Positions 26,749 through 36,907 of a stretch of 64,000 nt of DNA are shown piece by piece. The translations under genes were made by a program, and so were the position numbers. The stretch is taken from positions 1 to 64,000 of the forward strand of contig JAFGBM010000002.1 in assembly GCA_016933155.1 (NCBI GenBank). Direction: 5' to 3'. This DNA is from Demequinaceae bacterium. GTDB lineage: Bacteria; Actinomycetota; Actinomycetes; Actinomycetales; Demequinaceae. Each line of letters opens with the position of its first letter. The first letter of the stretch is position 1. The notes under the pieces were generated by a model. The model did not search any database, was not told where the DNA came from, and saw only the letters and a program-made list of their open reading frames with translations.

Positions 26749-27298
26749 CGACACCCTCCTCGAAGCAGAGGACAAGATGGACAAGGCCGTCGAGACGGCC
26801 AAGGATGACTTCGCGACGATCCGGACGGGTGCCGCATCGCCGGCCATGTTCGCCAAGCTCCTGGTGGACTACTACGGGGCGCCGACCCCGCTGCAGCAAC
26901 TGGCCTCGATCTCAGCATCGGACGCCCGTACGATCGTGATCTCCCCCTACGATCGGAGCGCCATGGGCAGCATCGAGACAGCTCTCCGGGCCTCGGACCT
27001 GGGGGTCAACCCGACGGACGACGGCACCGTCATCCGGATCAACATGCCTCAACTGACGGAGGAACGCCGCAAGGAGTACATCAAGGTCGCCCGTCACCGG
27101 GCTGAGGAGGCTAGGGTGGCCGTGCGCAACCTCAGAAGGAAAGCCAAGGACACGATCGACATCGCCGTCAAGGAGGGGGACGTCGGCGAAGACGAGGGGG
27201 GACGCGCCGAAAAGGAACTGGAGGGCATGACCAAGAGGCACACGGAGGCGATCGACGCCCTGCTGGCCCACAAGGAGAACGAACTTCTCGAGGTCTGA
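26741..27298 (+). CDS. frr: Ribosome recycling factor
   Basis: 185 residues, normal length, GTG start overlapping pyrH by eight bases. Signatures are [35 protein letters not shown] and [20 protein letters not shown]. It splits terminated ribosomes together with EF-G. The stop overlaps the ATG of cdsA (TGATG). Confidence 0.97.
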   Translation: MIDDTLLEAEDKMDKAVETAKDDFATIRTGAASPAMFAKLLVDYYGAPTPLQQLASISASDARTIVISPYDRSAMGSIETALRASDLGVNPTDDGTVIRINMPQLTEERRKEYIKVARHRAEEARVAVRNLRRKAKDTIDIAVKEGDVGEDEGGRAEKELEGMTKRHTEAIDALLAHKENELLEV

Positions 27299-28125
27299 TG
27301 ACGACGGGCACAACGACCAAAGGCCGCAACATGGGGGCCGCCACCGTCGTCGGGTTGATCCTTTTCGTCGTCGTCGTGGGGACGGCCTACTTCGCCCCCC
27401 TCGCCTTCACCATCATCATCTATCTCATCTGCCTCGCCGCCTTGCCCGAGTGGAAGCGGGCGCTCGCCCGCCAGGGGCGGGTCATCTCCCTCGTCCCCAT
27501 CTCGGCGGCAACCATCGGGATGGGAGTCTCGGTCTGGTTCGACGGGAGGGAGGGCCTGATCATCGCCCTCCTGGTCGGGGCGGGGGGCACGATCGCTTGG
27601 CGGTTGGTCGACGAGTGGGTCGAGGATTCCCTCCACGACGCCCTCGCCGACGTCCTCACCCTGGTGTGGATCCCCTTCTTCGCCTCCTTCGTCGCCCTGC
27701 TCGTTCAATCCGACGACGGGTGGATACGGGTCTTCATCCTCGTCGCGGCCCTGACGGGCAACGACACGGGGGCGCTCTTCGTGGGCATGCTCATCGGACG
27801 GCACAAACTGGCCCCCCGCATCAGCCCCAAGAAGACGTGGGAGGGGGCCATCGGCGGGATCGTCATCGGGACGGGGTTGGCGGCTGTCGTCTCCTACCGC
27901 TTCCTCGAGGAGGACTGGCGGATGGGTGTCGTCGTCGGCTTCGCCGTCACAATCGCAGCCATATTCGGCGACCTCGTGGAGTCCGCGCTCAAGCGCGACA
28001 TCGCGATCAAGGACATGAGCAGCCTTCTTCCCGGCCACGGCGGGGTCCTCGACCGGATGGATTCCGCGCTGTTCGCCGGTCCCGTCGCGTACGTCATCTT
28101 CGCCCTCTTCCTGGGCACCCTGTGA
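27298..28125 (+). CDS. cdsA: Phosphatidate cytidylyltransferase
   Basis: 275 residues with eight or so transmembrane helices. The diagnostic C-terminal block is present: NDTGALFVGMLIGRHKLAPRISPKKTWEG, then GDLVESALKRDIAIKDMSSLLPGHGGVLDRMDS. It makes CDP-diacylglycerol for phospholipid synthesis. It overlaps neighbours at both ends (TGATG with frr, GTGA with rlmN). Confidence 0.95.
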   Translation: MTTGTTTKGRNMGAATVVGLILFVVVVGTAYFAPLAFTIIIYLICLAALPEWKRALARQGRVISLVPISAATIGMGVSVWFDGREGLIIALLVGAGGTIAWRLVDEWVEDSLHDALADVLTLVWIPFFASFVALLVQSDDGWIRVFILVAALTGNDTGALFVGMLIGRHKLAPRISPKKTWEGAIGGIVIGTGLAAVVSYRFLEEDWRMGVVVGFAVTIAAIFGDLVESALKRDIAIKDMSSLLPGHGGVLDRMDSALFAGPVAYVIFALFLGTL

Positions 28126-29225
28126 GCGGGGGACAGCCCATCGAACTGGAGGCGCCGCGTCGGGGACGGCCTCCCCGACATTTCATCGATCTCACGCCCG
28201 ACGAGCGGATGTCCATCCTTGAGGGCCTCGGGCAGCCGGCCTTCCGCGCGGGGCAGCTCCCGACGCACTACTTCACCCACCTGACGACCGACCCGGCCGA
28301 CCTGACCGACATCCCCGCCGAGGCTCGCCTCCCCCTCGTCGAGGCCCTCTTCCCCCCTCTCCTCGAGAAGGTCACGAGGATCGACACGGACGACGGCGCG
28401 ACACAGAAGACCCTCTGGTCGCTTCACGACGGGGCGAGGATCGAGTCCCTCTTCATGGCATATACGGACAGGGCGACCCTATGCGTCACCAGCCAGGTGG
28501 GATGCGGCATGGGCTGCCCCTTCTGCGCGACGGGCCAGATGGGGCTGACCCGCAACCTCGGCGCCGCGGAGATCGTCGAACAGGTCCGGCTGACGGCGAG
28601 GGCCGCGCGGGACGGAGGGGCCCCGCGCCTGTCGCACGTGGTCTTCATGGGGATGGGCGAGCCCCTCGCCAACTACACCGCCGTCCTCGGCGCCATCCGA
28701 ACCCTCATCGCCCCCAACCCGAGGGGCCTCGGACTTTCCGCCCGTCACGTCACCGTCTCGACCGTCGGGCTCGTCCCCGCGATCGATCGCCTGGCCGCCG
28801 AAGGCCTTCCCCTCACCCTCGCCCTGTCCCTTCACGCCCCGGACGACACCCTCCGGGACGAGTTGGTGCCCATCAACTCTCGATGGAAGATCGAGGAGAC
28901 CCTCGACGCCGCCCACCGGTACTTCGAGGCGACCCACCGCAGGGTATCGATCGAATACGCCCTCATGCGGGGGATCAACGACCAGGCGTGGAGGGCGGAA
29001 CTGCTGGCGGAACGTCTCGCGGCCAGGGGGCGCGCCTGGGTGCACGTCAACCCCATTCCGCTCAACCCCACGCCCGGGAGCAAGTGGACGGCCAGCACAC
29101 CGTCCGACCAGGAGACCTTCATCCACACCCTCGAGGAGCATGCCATTCCCGTGACAATCCGGGATACTCGTGGCAGTGACATTGATGGCGCCTGCGGTCA
29201 GCTGGCGACGAAGGAGGCATCGTGA
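28122..29225 (+). CDS. rlmN: Dual-specificity RNA methyltransferase RlmN
   Basis: 367 residues. Radical SAM enzyme that methylates C2 of A2503 in 23S rRNA and A37 in tRNA. The cluster motif CGMGCPFC is CxxxCxxC, and the C-terminal catalytic Cys is in DIDGACGQL. HVVFMGMGEPLANY and ALSLHAPDD are also diagnostic. GTG start chosen for the GTGA overlap with cdsA. It overlaps the next gene by four bases. Confidence 0.95.
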   Translation: MSGGQPIELEAPRRGRPPRHFIDLTPDERMSILEGLGQPAFRAGQLPTHYFTHLTTDPADLTDIPAEARLPLVEALFPPLLEKVTRIDTDDGATQKTLWSLHDGARIESLFMAYTDRATLCVTSQVGCGMGCPFCATGQMGLTRNLGAAEIVEQVRLTARAARDGGAPRLSHVVFMGMGEPLANYTAVLGAIRTLIAPNPRGLGLSARHVTVSTVGLVPAIDRLAAEGLPLTLALSLHAPDDTLRDELVPINSRWKIEETLDAAHRYFEATHRRVSIEYALMRGINDQAWRAELLAERLAARGRAWVHVNPIPLNPTPGSKWTASTPSDQETFIHTLEEHAIPVTIRDTRGSDIDGACGQLATKEAS

Positions 29226-29776
29226 CCGACATGTTCCCCCGGGTGGGGTTTCTACGTCAGGGCTATGACCGGGAGCAGGTGGAGGAGTTCTTCACGAACG
29301 TGAGGGCGGCATACGAGCGTCCCATCGTCGACCCGAACGGGCTCATGCCCATCGACATCCGGCACGCGGCCTTCGACATCCGGGCGAGGGGGTACAAGAC
29401 GGCCGAGGTCGACGCCGCCCTCGACCGGCTCGAGGACGCCTTCGCGGCGCGGCTCAAGGACCAGTTCGTCCACCAGCAGGGCATCGAGGCCTGGCACGCC
29501 CAGTTGGCCGAGCGGGCTCAGGTCCTGTATGAGCGGCTCCGCCGCCCGAAGGGGGCGAGGTTCTCCCACCCGAAACGCCTCCGACGGGGATACCGGGCGA
29601 GCGACGTCGACGCCCTCCTCGATCGGATCACGGCGTTCTTCGACAGGGGCACTCCGCTGACCCCGAACGACCTCAGGTCGGCGATCTTCCCCCGTAAGGC
29701 CAAGTGGCGCTCGTACGATGAGAGCAAGGTCGACGCCTATCTCGCCCGGGCCATCGACATTCTCCAGGGCGTTTAG
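29222..29776 (+). CDS. DivIVA-domain repeat protein
   Basis: 184 residues made almost entirely of four copies of the short DivIVA N-terminal motif. They are FLRQGYDREQVEEFF, DIRARGYKTAEVDAAL, RLRRGYRASDVDALL and AKWRSYDESKVDAYL. No long coiled coil follows, unlike true DivIVA/Wag31. I recall an Actinobacteria-restricted family with up to four such copies and unknown function; this fits it. The motif normally senses curved membranes, so a role at poles or septa is a reasonable guess. GTG start, four-base overlap with rlmN. Confidence 0.82.
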   Translation: MTDMFPRVGFLRQGYDREQVEEFFTNVRAAYERPIVDPNGLMPIDIRHAAFDIRARGYKTAEVDAALDRLEDAFAARLKDQFVHQQGIEAWHAQLAERAQVLYERLRRPKGARFSHPKRLRRGYRASDVDALLDRITAFFDRGTPLTPNDLRSAIFPRKAKWRSYDESKVDAYLARAIDILQGV

Positions 29777-29788
29777 GGGGACGCCGAC

Positions 29789-30976
29789 ATGGGTGCGGCT
29801 CGGACCGTCGTCGTCCTCGGCTCGACCGGCTCGATCGGCTGCCAGGCACTCGACGTCATCCGCCGCAATCCCGATCGGTTCACCGTCCTCGCCCTCGCGG
29901 CCGGGGGAGGGGATCTTTCCCTGCTGACGGGGCAGGTCAGGGAGTTCAAGGTGCGGAAGGTGGCGGTCGCCGACGACGGGGCTGGCGGAGTTCTGGCCGA
30001 GACCCTCCCGGGGGTTGCGGTCGAATCGGGTCCTGACGCGGCCGCCTGGGCCGCAGGGTTGGGGGCGGACGTCGTCCTCAACGCCATGGCGGGCTCGGCG
30101 GGCCTCGGGCCGACTCTGGCCGCCCTCGCATCGGGGTCGACGTTGGCGCTCGCCAACAAGGAGAGCCTCGTGGCCGGTGGGGCCCTGGTGCTCCAGGCGA
30201 AGGAGCGGCCGGATCAGATCGTCCCGGTCGACTCCGAGCATTCCGCGATCGCCCAAGCCCTTCGGGCCGGATCGTTCGGCGAGGTTCGTCGGTTGATCCT
30301 GACCGCTTCGGGTGGGCCCTTCCGGGGCCGGCCTAAGGCCGATCTCGCCGGCGTCACACGGGAGGAGGCCCTTCGGCACCCGACCTGGAGCATGGGTCCG
30401 GTCGTCACCGTCAACTCGGCGACGCTGATGAACAAGGCCCTCGAGGTCATCGAGGCCCACCTCCTCTTCGACATCCCCCTCGACCGGATCGATGTGGTCG
30501 TCCATCCCGAATCCCAGATCCACTCGATGGTGGAGTTCTGCGACGGCTCGACGATCGCCCAGGCCTCCCCACCGGACATGCGTCTCCCCATCGCGCTCGG
30601 GCTCGCCTGGCCGGATCGGGTGCCCGGGGTCACTCCCGGATACGACTGGTCGGAGCGGAGGGAGTGGACCTTCGAGCCCCTCGACGAGGAAGCCTTCCCC
30701 TCCGTCCAACTCGCCCGAGAGGCCGTCGCGGCCTCGCCCCTTCACCCCGCCGTCTTCAACGCCGCGAACGAGGAGGCCGTGGCGGCCTTCCTGGACGGGG
30801 GACTACCGTTCCCGGGAATCGTCGAAACGGTCCAGGGGGTCATGGGGGCGTTCGAACCCGGGAGTGAAGGGCCAGGCCTGTCGCTCGGGGCAGTGCTCGA
30901 CGCCGAGGCGTGGGCCAGGGAGACCGCCCGGAAGGCGATGGGCCACCTGGGAACCGCGGAGGGTTCCGGGACGTAG
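29789..30976 (+). CDS. dxr: 1-deoxy-D-xylulose 5-phosphate reductoisomerase
   Basis: 395 residues. Second step of the non-mevalonate isoprenoid pathway. NADPH loop GSTGSIG (residues 11–17), [21 protein letters not shown] (metal-binding D and E), [10 protein letters not shown] and [14 protein letters not shown] are all present. It clusters with rseP and ispG, another enzyme of the pathway. Confidence 0.96.
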   Translation: MGAARTVVVLGSTGSIGCQALDVIRRNPDRFTVLALAAGGGDLSLLTGQVREFKVRKVAVADDGAGGVLAETLPGVAVESGPDAAAWAAGLGADVVLNAMAGSAGLGPTLAALASGSTLALANKESLVAGGALVLQAKERPDQIVPVDSEHSAIAQALRAGSFGEVRRLILTASGGPFRGRPKADLAGVTREEALRHPTWSMGPVVTVNSATLMNKALEVIEAHLLFDIPLDRIDVVVHPESQIHSMVEFCDGSTIAQASPPDMRLPIALGLAWPDRVPGVTPGYDWSERREWTFEPLDEEAFPSVQLAREAVAASPLHPAVFNAANEEAVAAFLDGGLPFPGIVETVQGVMGAFEPGSEGPGLSLGAVLDAEAWARETARKAMGHLGTAEGSGT

Positions 30977-30985
30977 GGTACTCAT

Positions 30986-32299
30986 ATGGCTTACGCGATC
31001 GGCGTCATCGTCTTCATCATCGGGATCAGCATCTCGGTTGCCCTCCACGAGCTGGGGCACATGCTGCCCGCCAAGGCGTTCGGGGTGAAGGTGCCTCGAT
31101 ACATGATCGGCTTCGGGCCGACCCTGTGGTCCCGGAAGCGGGGCGAGACCGAGTACGGGGTCAAGGCCTTCCCCCTCGGCGGGTACGTGAAGTTGATGGG
31201 GATGGTCCCACCGGCCAGCGAGGTCAAGCCCGTCCGGGGGCACGGCTGGGCCGCCCGGCTCATCGAGGACACGAGGGCCGCCGCGGTCGAGGAGATCGAG
31301 CAGGGGGAGGAGCATCGCTCGTTCTACCGCCTGGTGTGGTGGAAACGCGTCATCGTCATGGCCGGAGGGACGTTCACCAACCTCTTCCTCGCCATCCTGA
31401 TCTTCACGGGGATCGGGGTCTTCTATGGGGTCGAGACCACCACTCCCCGGGTCGACGAGGTTCTCGGGTGCGTCCTGCCCATCGACGCGGAGCGTGACTG
31501 TACGGCGAAAGACCCGGAGACGGCGGCGTCTCTCGCGGGATTTGAGAACGGGGATCGGATCGTCGCGGTGGATGGCATGGACATCGATGGATGGGAAGGC
31601 CTGACCGAATACATCCGGGTGCATCCCGGGGACGAGGTCGCCTTCACCGTTCAAAGACAAGACGAGGAGATTGTCCTCACGGCGACCCTCGGTTCGAGGG
31701 ACCTTCCGGTCTATAAATCGAACGGGGAGCCCGTTATCGATGGGAAGGGCGATCCCGTGACGATCCCCGTCGGCTTCCTCGGGGTCCAGCCCTCCTGGGA
31801 AATGGTGCGCCAGAGCCCGTGGTGGGGCACGACCATCACATTCGAGTACCTCGGCGAGGTCGGCAAGGCCCTCGCGCACCTGCCCGACTCGCTCTGGAAC
31901 GCCCTCCAGGCATCCTTCGGGTGGGCCGATCGGGACCAGGATGGAATCGTCAGCATCTTCGGAGCGGGACGTTTCGCCGGGGAAATCGCCGCCGTCGACA
32001 GCCCCGACATTGGGCTCTCCGATCAAATCGCCGCGATGCTACAACTCGTCGCCGCCATCAATCTCGCGCTCTTCGCCTTCAACCTCGTCCCCCTCACGCC
32101 CCTCGACGGCGGCCATGTGGCCGGCGGCCTCTGGCAGGGCGTCAAGGACGGGTGGGCGCGCCTGAATAAGCGCCCCAAAGCCGCCCCCGTCGACCTCGCC
32201 AGGATGATGCCCCTGACCTATGTGGTGTTCGTCCTCCTTGTCGTCATGGGCGCCGTCTTCGCCTATGCCGATCTTGTCGTCCCCATCCGGATCGGCTGA
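30986..32299 (+). CDS. rseP: Site-2 protease family zinc metalloprotease RseP
   Basis: 437 residues. M50 intramembrane protease. HELGH at residues 21–25 in the first helix and LTPLDGGH near the C-terminus supply zinc ligands. A PDZ domain lies between (about residues 165–235: AGFENGDRIVAVDGMDIDGWEGL). It cleaves anti-sigma factors or other membrane substrates. The order dxr–rseP–ispG is typical. Confidence 0.94.
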   Translation: MAYAIGVIVFIIGISISVALHELGHMLPAKAFGVKVPRYMIGFGPTLWSRKRGETEYGVKAFPLGGYVKLMGMVPPASEVKPVRGHGWAARLIEDTRAAAVEEIEQGEEHRSFYRLVWWKRVIVMAGGTFTNLFLAILIFTGIGVFYGVETTTPRVDEVLGCVLPIDAERDCTAKDPETAASLAGFENGDRIVAVDGMDIDGWEGLTEYIRVHPGDEVAFTVQRQDEEIVLTATLGSRDLPVYKSNGEPVIDGKGDPVTIPVGFLGVQPSWEMVRQSPWWGTTITFEYLGEVGKALAHLPDSLWNALQASFGWADRDQDGIVSIFGAGRFAGEIAAVDSPDIGLSDQIAAMLQLVAAINLALFAFNLVPLTPLDGGHVAGGLWQGVKDGWARLNKRPKAAPVDLARMMPLTYVVFVLLVVMGAVFAYADLVVPIRIG

Positions 32300-32314
32300 G
32301 GCCGGGACCGGCTC

Positions 32315-33481
32315 ATGAGCGATACTGGACCCGTGACCTCTCTCGGCATGCCCGCGATCCCTCCAGCCCGCCTCGCCCCTCGTCGGACATCACGCCAGAT
32401 CAAGGTGGGCTCCGTCGCCGTCGGCGGCGACGCACCTGTCTCCGTCCAGTCGATGACGACCACCCCGACCGCCGATGTCGACGCCACGCTGATGCAGATC
32501 GCGGAGCTGACAGCCGCGGGGTGCGACATCGTCCGGGTGGCTGTCCCGAGCCAGGACGACGCCGACGCCCTATCCGCCATCGCGAGGAAATCCCAGATCC
32601 CCGTCATCGCGGACATCCACTTCCAGCCGAAGTACGTGTTCGCTGCGATCGATGCGGGGTGTGCTGCGGTCCGGGTCAACCCCGGCAACATCCGCAAGTT
32701 CGACGACCAGGTGGGGGAGATCGCCAAAGCTGCGGCCGACGCCGGGGTGTCGCTCCGCATCGGCGTCAACGCCGGCTCGCTCCACCCGAGCCTCCTGGAG
32801 AAGTACGGGCACGCCACGGCCGAGGCCCTCGTCGAATCGGCCGTGTGGGAGGCATCGCTCTTCGAGGAGCACGACTTCCACGACTTCAAGATCTCCGTCA
32901 AGCACCACGATCCCATCGTCATGATCAGGACCTACCGGATGCTCGCCGAGCGGGGCGACTGGCCCCTCCACCTCGGAGTGACCGAGGCCGGCCCGGCTTT
33001 CCAGGGGACCATCAAGTCGGCGACGGCCTTCGGAGTCCTGCTCGCCGAGGGCATCGGCGACACCATTCGAGTGTCCCTGAGCGCGCCCCCGGTCGAGGAG
33101 GTCAAGGTCGGTTTGGAGATCCTCCAGTGCATGGGGCTCCGGGAACGGAAGCTGGAGATCGTCTCCTGCCCGAGCTGTGGGCGGGCCCAGGTGAACGTGT
33201 ACGAGCTCGCCGAGAAGGTGACGGCCGGGCTAGAGGGGCTGACGGTGCCGCTCCGGGTGGCCGTCATGGGGTGCGTCGTGAACGGGCTCGGGGAGTCGCG
33301 TGAGGCGGACCTCGGGGTCGCCTCCGGAAACGGCAAGGGGCAGATCTTCGTCCGAGGTGAGGTCATCGCCACGGTTCCCGAGGACAAGATCGTCGAGACC
33401 CTGCTGGCGGAGGCGCTCAGGATGGCCGAGGAGATGACACCGATCGAGGGGGTATCCCCCGAGGTGACGGTCACCAGGTGA
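32315..33481 (+). CDS. ispG: 4-hydroxy-3-methylbut-2-enyl diphosphate synthase
   Basis: 388 residues. [4Fe-4S] enzyme of the non-mevalonate pathway. [42 protein letters not shown], the cluster cysteines CPSC and CVVNGLGE are visible. ATG at 32315; an internal in-frame GTG at 32333 would also work. Its stop overlaps the next start (GTGA). Confidence 0.95.
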   Translation: MSDTGPVTSLGMPAIPPARLAPRRTSRQIKVGSVAVGGDAPVSVQSMTTTPTADVDATLMQIAELTAAGCDIVRVAVPSQDDADALSAIARKSQIPVIADIHFQPKYVFAAIDAGCAAVRVNPGNIRKFDDQVGEIAKAAADAGVSLRIGVNAGSLHPSLLEKYGHATAEALVESAVWEASLFEEHDFHDFKISVKHHDPIVMIRTYRMLAERGDWPLHLGVTEAGPAFQGTIKSATAFGVLLAEGIGDTIRVSLSAPPVEEVKVGLEILQCMGLRERKLEIVSCPSCGRAQVNVYELAEKVTAGLEGLTVPLRVAVMGCVVNGLGESREADLGVASGNGKGQIFVRGEVIATVPEDKIVETLLAEALRMAEEMTPIEGVSPEVTVTR

Positions 33482-34416
33482 CGGACGCGCTGCTCGGAAA
33501 GGTGCGGCCCAAGGTCGCGCTCACCCCGCTGCAGCGCAAGGACCTCGAGGCGGCCCGCACCCTGTGCGCCCAACGACCGGTGGCCTACGTCATGGCGGCC
33601 ATGCACGTCGATAGGGCGATCGCCCAAACGCCCCCCTCCTCCGGGCACCTATGGGCGCTTCACTCCCGGGCAGGCGGGGGGAGGAAGCTCGTCGGGGTCG
33701 TGTGGGACGGGGTCAACCTCTTCCCGGTGGTACCCGAGCCGACGGAGGAGACCTTGGCCGGGCTGGCCGCCGCGGTGACGGCGCGCCTGACGAGGCCGAG
33801 CGGGATCGTCGGGGAGGCGGAGGTCGTCCTCGACCTCTGGAAGAGGATCCGGCCCAAATGGGGTCCGGCCCGAGCCGTCAGGGAGGAGCAGTGGCTCATG
33901 GCCCTCGACGGCCCGCCGGTCTTCCCCGAGCCGTCCCCGGCCGGCGCCACCGGCCTCGACCTCGGGCCCGTCCAGATCTCCGAGCCGGAGGATTTCGACG
34001 CAGTGCTTCCCGCGGCCGTCCACATGTTCAAGGGAGAGATCGGCTACGACCCGACCCAGAACGGTCGAGGGGTGTACGAGGACCGGCTCCGGCGGCTGAT
34101 CCGGCACGGGCGGTCATTCGTCCAGTTCGAGACGGTCGAAGGCTGCGACGGTGACGCCAGACGGAGGGTCGTCTTCAAACTCGAGGCAGGCGTCGTCGGG
34201 CCCGGAGTGGCGGAGATCCAAGGGGTCTGGGTGGAGCCGACGCTCCGGGGGCGCGGGCTGGGGCGAGAGGGGCTCGCGCTGGTGTGCGAGGCGATTCAGG
34301 CTCACCTCGCACCCACGGTGTCCCTGTATGTGAACTCATTCAATCGAGTGGCGATCGCGGCATACGAGGCGGTGGGGTTCCGTCGGGTCGGGACCTTTGC
34401 CACCGTGATGCTCTAG
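33478..34416 (+). CDS. GNAT-family acetyltransferase with N-terminal DUF4081-like domain
   Basis: 312 residues. The N-terminal half ([16 protein letters not shown]...[14 protein letters not shown]) resembles the DUF4081 module that precedes a GNAT domain in actinobacterial proteins next to ispG. The C-terminal GNAT core has [22 protein letters not shown] (acetyl-CoA loop) and [27 protein letters not shown]. Substrate unknown. GTG start coupled to ispG. Confidence 0.88.
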   Translation: MTDALLGKVRPKVALTPLQRKDLEAARTLCAQRPVAYVMAAMHVDRAIAQTPPSSGHLWALHSRAGGGRKLVGVVWDGVNLFPVVPEPTEETLAGLAAAVTARLTRPSGIVGEAEVVLDLWKRIRPKWGPARAVREEQWLMALDGPPVFPEPSPAGATGLDLGPVQISEPEDFDAVLPAAVHMFKGEIGYDPTQNGRGVYEDRLRRLIRHGRSFVQFETVEGCDGDARRRVVFKLEAGVVGPGVAEIQGVWVEPTLRGRGLGREGLALVCEAIQAHLAPTVSLYVNSFNRVAIAAYEAVGFRRVGTFATVML

Positions 34417-34432
34417 GGCGGAGGGGAAACCA

Positions 34433-35011
34433 CTAGTCCGTGCGGTTCAGGACGGCTTTGGGCTCGTGCGAATCTCCGGTGTAGATGATCGCGAAGTCGA
34501 TCTTTCCGTTGGGTTTGAGGTCGAGGGTGATCTCCACCTCGCCGGTGCAGCGCGTCGTATTCGTGATGACCTCGTGGACGTCGACGTGGTTGGCGCTGCG
34601 GCCGGTCTGAGTCCAGGTGCCCAGGCAGTCCATCTCCTCGTGGGTGGCGTCTCCCGCAAAGGTGTAGTGGACGGATCCCGTGAGCGTCGAGCCGTCGTCG
34701 GCGATGTCGACCGTGGCGTGGTATCCCGGGGTGTAGTCGCCGTAGACGATGCCGATCCAAGTGCCGTCGAACGGCCCGGCGATCGGAGCGGGAGGGGAGT
34801 CCTGCGATGGGTTCGGGCTAGGAGTCTCATAGACTGTCTCGGCCGGAGTCGCGGGATCGTCGTTGGGGCCCAAGTACTTCAGAGCGACGAAGACGATCAG
34901 TCCCACGAGGATCGCGCTCAAGACGATGATGACGACCCCCATGATCGAACCGGCGTCCCGGTCCCTGCCTTCGGTCCTACGGTCGACTACGGCCCGGTCG
35001 AGTGTGTTCAC
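34433..35011 (-). CDS. Single-pass membrane protein with exported beta-rich domain
   Basis: 192 residues from the GTG at 35011, with GGGGA eight bases upstream. The cytoplasmic N-terminus is charged (DRRTEGRDRDAG). One transmembrane helix (VVIIVLSAILVGLIVFVAL) and a Pro/Ser linker follow, then a ~110-residue domain with alternating strands (GTWIGIVYGDYTPGYHATVDIADD, GSVHYTF). Two cysteines (MDCLGTW, RCTGEV) could form an extracellular disulfide. The domain looks like a small antiparallel beta-barrel; family unknown. It is convergent with the GNAT gene and divergent from proS. Confidence 0.7.
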   Translation of the reverse strand: MNTLDRAVVDRRTEGRDRDAGSIMGVVIIVLSAILVGLIVFVALKYLGPNDDPATPAETVYETPSPNPSQDSPPAPIAGPFDGTWIGIVYGDYTPGYHATVDIADDGSTLTGSVHYTFAGDATHEEMDCLGTWTQTGRSANHVDVHEVITNTTRCTGEVEITLDLKPNGKIDFAIIYTGDSHEPKAVLNRTD

Positions 35012-35131
35012 GGAATCCCCATTTCCCGGACAGTCCGAACTTGGGTTTCGGCGCGCGGATGTCCGATCTACTCGTTGACCAAACGCTAGCACCGGACGCG
35101 CGGCGTGTCCCGGTCGCACTAGGCTGTCCCC

Positions 35132-36892
35132 ATGCTGCGCATGTCGACCCTCTTCCTCCGGACCCTCAGGGAGGACCCCGCCGACGCGGAGGTCCCCAGC
35201 CACCGCCTCCTGCTCCGAGCCGGCTACATTCGCCGCTCGTCCCCGGGCGTCTACTCGTGGCTCCCCCTCGGGCTGCGGGTGCTCGCCAAGATCGAGGCGA
35301 TCGTCCGGGAGGAGATGGCCGCGATCGGGGCCCAGGAGGTCCACTTCCCGGCCCTCCAGCCACGGGAGCCCTACGAGGCGACCGGACGGTGGCGCGACTA
35401 CGGCCCCAACCTGTTCCGCCTCAAGGACCGCAAGGACGCCGACTACCTCCTCGCTCCGACCCATGAGGAGGCCTTCACCCTCCTGGTCAAGGACCTCTAT
35501 TCGTCCTACAAGGACCTGCCGATCACGCTGTACCAGATCCAGACGAAGTATCGAGACGAGGCGCGACCCCGCGCCGGGCTCATCCGCGGTCGCGAATTCA
35601 TCATGAAGGACGCCTACTCCTTCGACCTCGATCGCGAGGGCCTCGAGGGTTCCTACCAGGCCCAACGGGACGCCTACAAGAGGCTCTTCGACCGCCTCGG
35701 GCTCGACTACGTGATCGTCTCGGCCCACTCTGGAGCCATGGGGGGGTCGCGCTCCGAGGAGTTCCTCTGCCCCGTGGACATCGGCGAGGACACCTACGTG
35801 CGTTCGGCCGGGGGCTACGCCGCGAACGTCGAGGCCGTCACGACCCCCGCCCCCGACCCGGTCCCCTTCGACGACGCTCCCGCGCCACATGTCGAAGACA
35901 CCCCCGACGCCCCGACGATCGACGCCCTCGTTTCCCTCGCCAACGACCGATACGCCCGTGCCGACCGTCCCTGGACCGCCGCCGACACGCTCAAGAACGT
36001 CGTCCTCGCCATCACCCCGCCGGAAGGCAACCGAGAACTCCTCGTCATCGGTGTGCCCGGCGACCGCGACATCGATCCCCACCGGGTGGAGGCCGCCCTC
36101 TCGCCCGCGACCGTCGAACCCGCCACCGAGGCCGACTTCGCCAAGGAAGCAGCCCTCGTCCCCGGGTACATCGGGCCCGAGGCCCTGGCCGCCGCCAAGA
36201 TCCGCTACCTCCTCGACCCTCGCGTCGCCCCGGGCACCCGCTGGATCACCGGCGCCAATGTCAAGGACAAGCACGTCTTCGACCTTGTCGCGGGACGGGA
36301 TTTCACCTCCGACGGGACGATCGATGTGGCCGAGGTTCGAGCGGGCGACCCCGCCCCGGACGGCTCCGGCCCGCTCGAACTCGCGAGGGGGGTCGAGATC
36401 GGCCACATCTTCCAGCTCGGCACCAAGTACTCCGAGGCCCTCGGGCTCAGCGTCCTCGACGCCGACGGCAAGCAGCGCACGGTCGTCATGGGGAGCTACG
36501 GGATGGGGGTGACCCGCGTCCTTGCCGTCCTCGCCGAACTCAACAACGACGAGCACGGGCTGATATGGCCGGTCCAGGTAGCGCCGTACCACGTCCAGGT
36601 GGTGGCGACCGGCAAGGATGAGGCGATCCTGATCGCGGCAGAGGGGGTGGCCGAGGCGCTCACCGCGCTTGGGGTCGAGGTGTGCTTGGACGACCGTGTG
36701 GGGCCCTCCGCGGGCGTGAAGTTCGCCGACGCCGAACTGCTCGGGGCGCCCTTCATCGTCGTCGTCGGACGGGGCCTCGCGACGGGTGAGGTCGAGGTCA
36801 AGACGCGGGCGACCGGGGCGGTCGAAGACGTCGCCGTCGCCGACGCCCCCGCCAAGGTGGCCGCGATGGTCAAGGCCGCACTCGGGGGCTAG
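35132..36892 (+). CDS. proS: Prolyl-tRNA synthetase (bacterial type)
   Basis: 586 residues. Class II synthetase. Motif 2 is [27 protein letters not shown] and motif 3 is [14 protein letters not shown]. The editing insertion that removes mischarged alanine lies between about residues 215 and 400 ([30 protein letters not shown]). An anticodon-binding domain follows ([21 protein letters not shown]). Confidence 0.96.
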   Translation: MLRMSTLFLRTLREDPADAEVPSHRLLLRAGYIRRSSPGVYSWLPLGLRVLAKIEAIVREEMAAIGAQEVHFPALQPREPYEATGRWRDYGPNLFRLKDRKDADYLLAPTHEEAFTLLVKDLYSSYKDLPITLYQIQTKYRDEARPRAGLIRGREFIMKDAYSFDLDREGLEGSYQAQRDAYKRLFDRLGLDYVIVSAHSGAMGGSRSEEFLCPVDIGEDTYVRSAGGYAANVEAVTTPAPDPVPFDDAPAPHVEDTPDAPTIDALVSLANDRYARADRPWTAADTLKNVVLAITPPEGNRELLVIGVPGDRDIDPHRVEAALSPATVEPATEADFAKEAALVPGYIGPEALAAAKIRYLLDPRVAPGTRWITGANVKDKHVFDLVAGRDFTSDGTIDVAEVRAGDPAPDGSGPLELARGVEIGHIFQLGTKYSEALGLSVLDADGKQRTVVMGSYGMGVTRVLAVLAELNNDEHGLIWPVQVAPYHVQVVATGKDEAILIAAEGVAEALTALGVEVCLDDRVGPSAGVKFADAELLGAPFIVVVGRGLATGEVEVKTRATGAVEDVAVADAPAKVAAMVKAALGG

Positions 36893-36907
36893 ACGCGTCG
36901 AGAGCCG

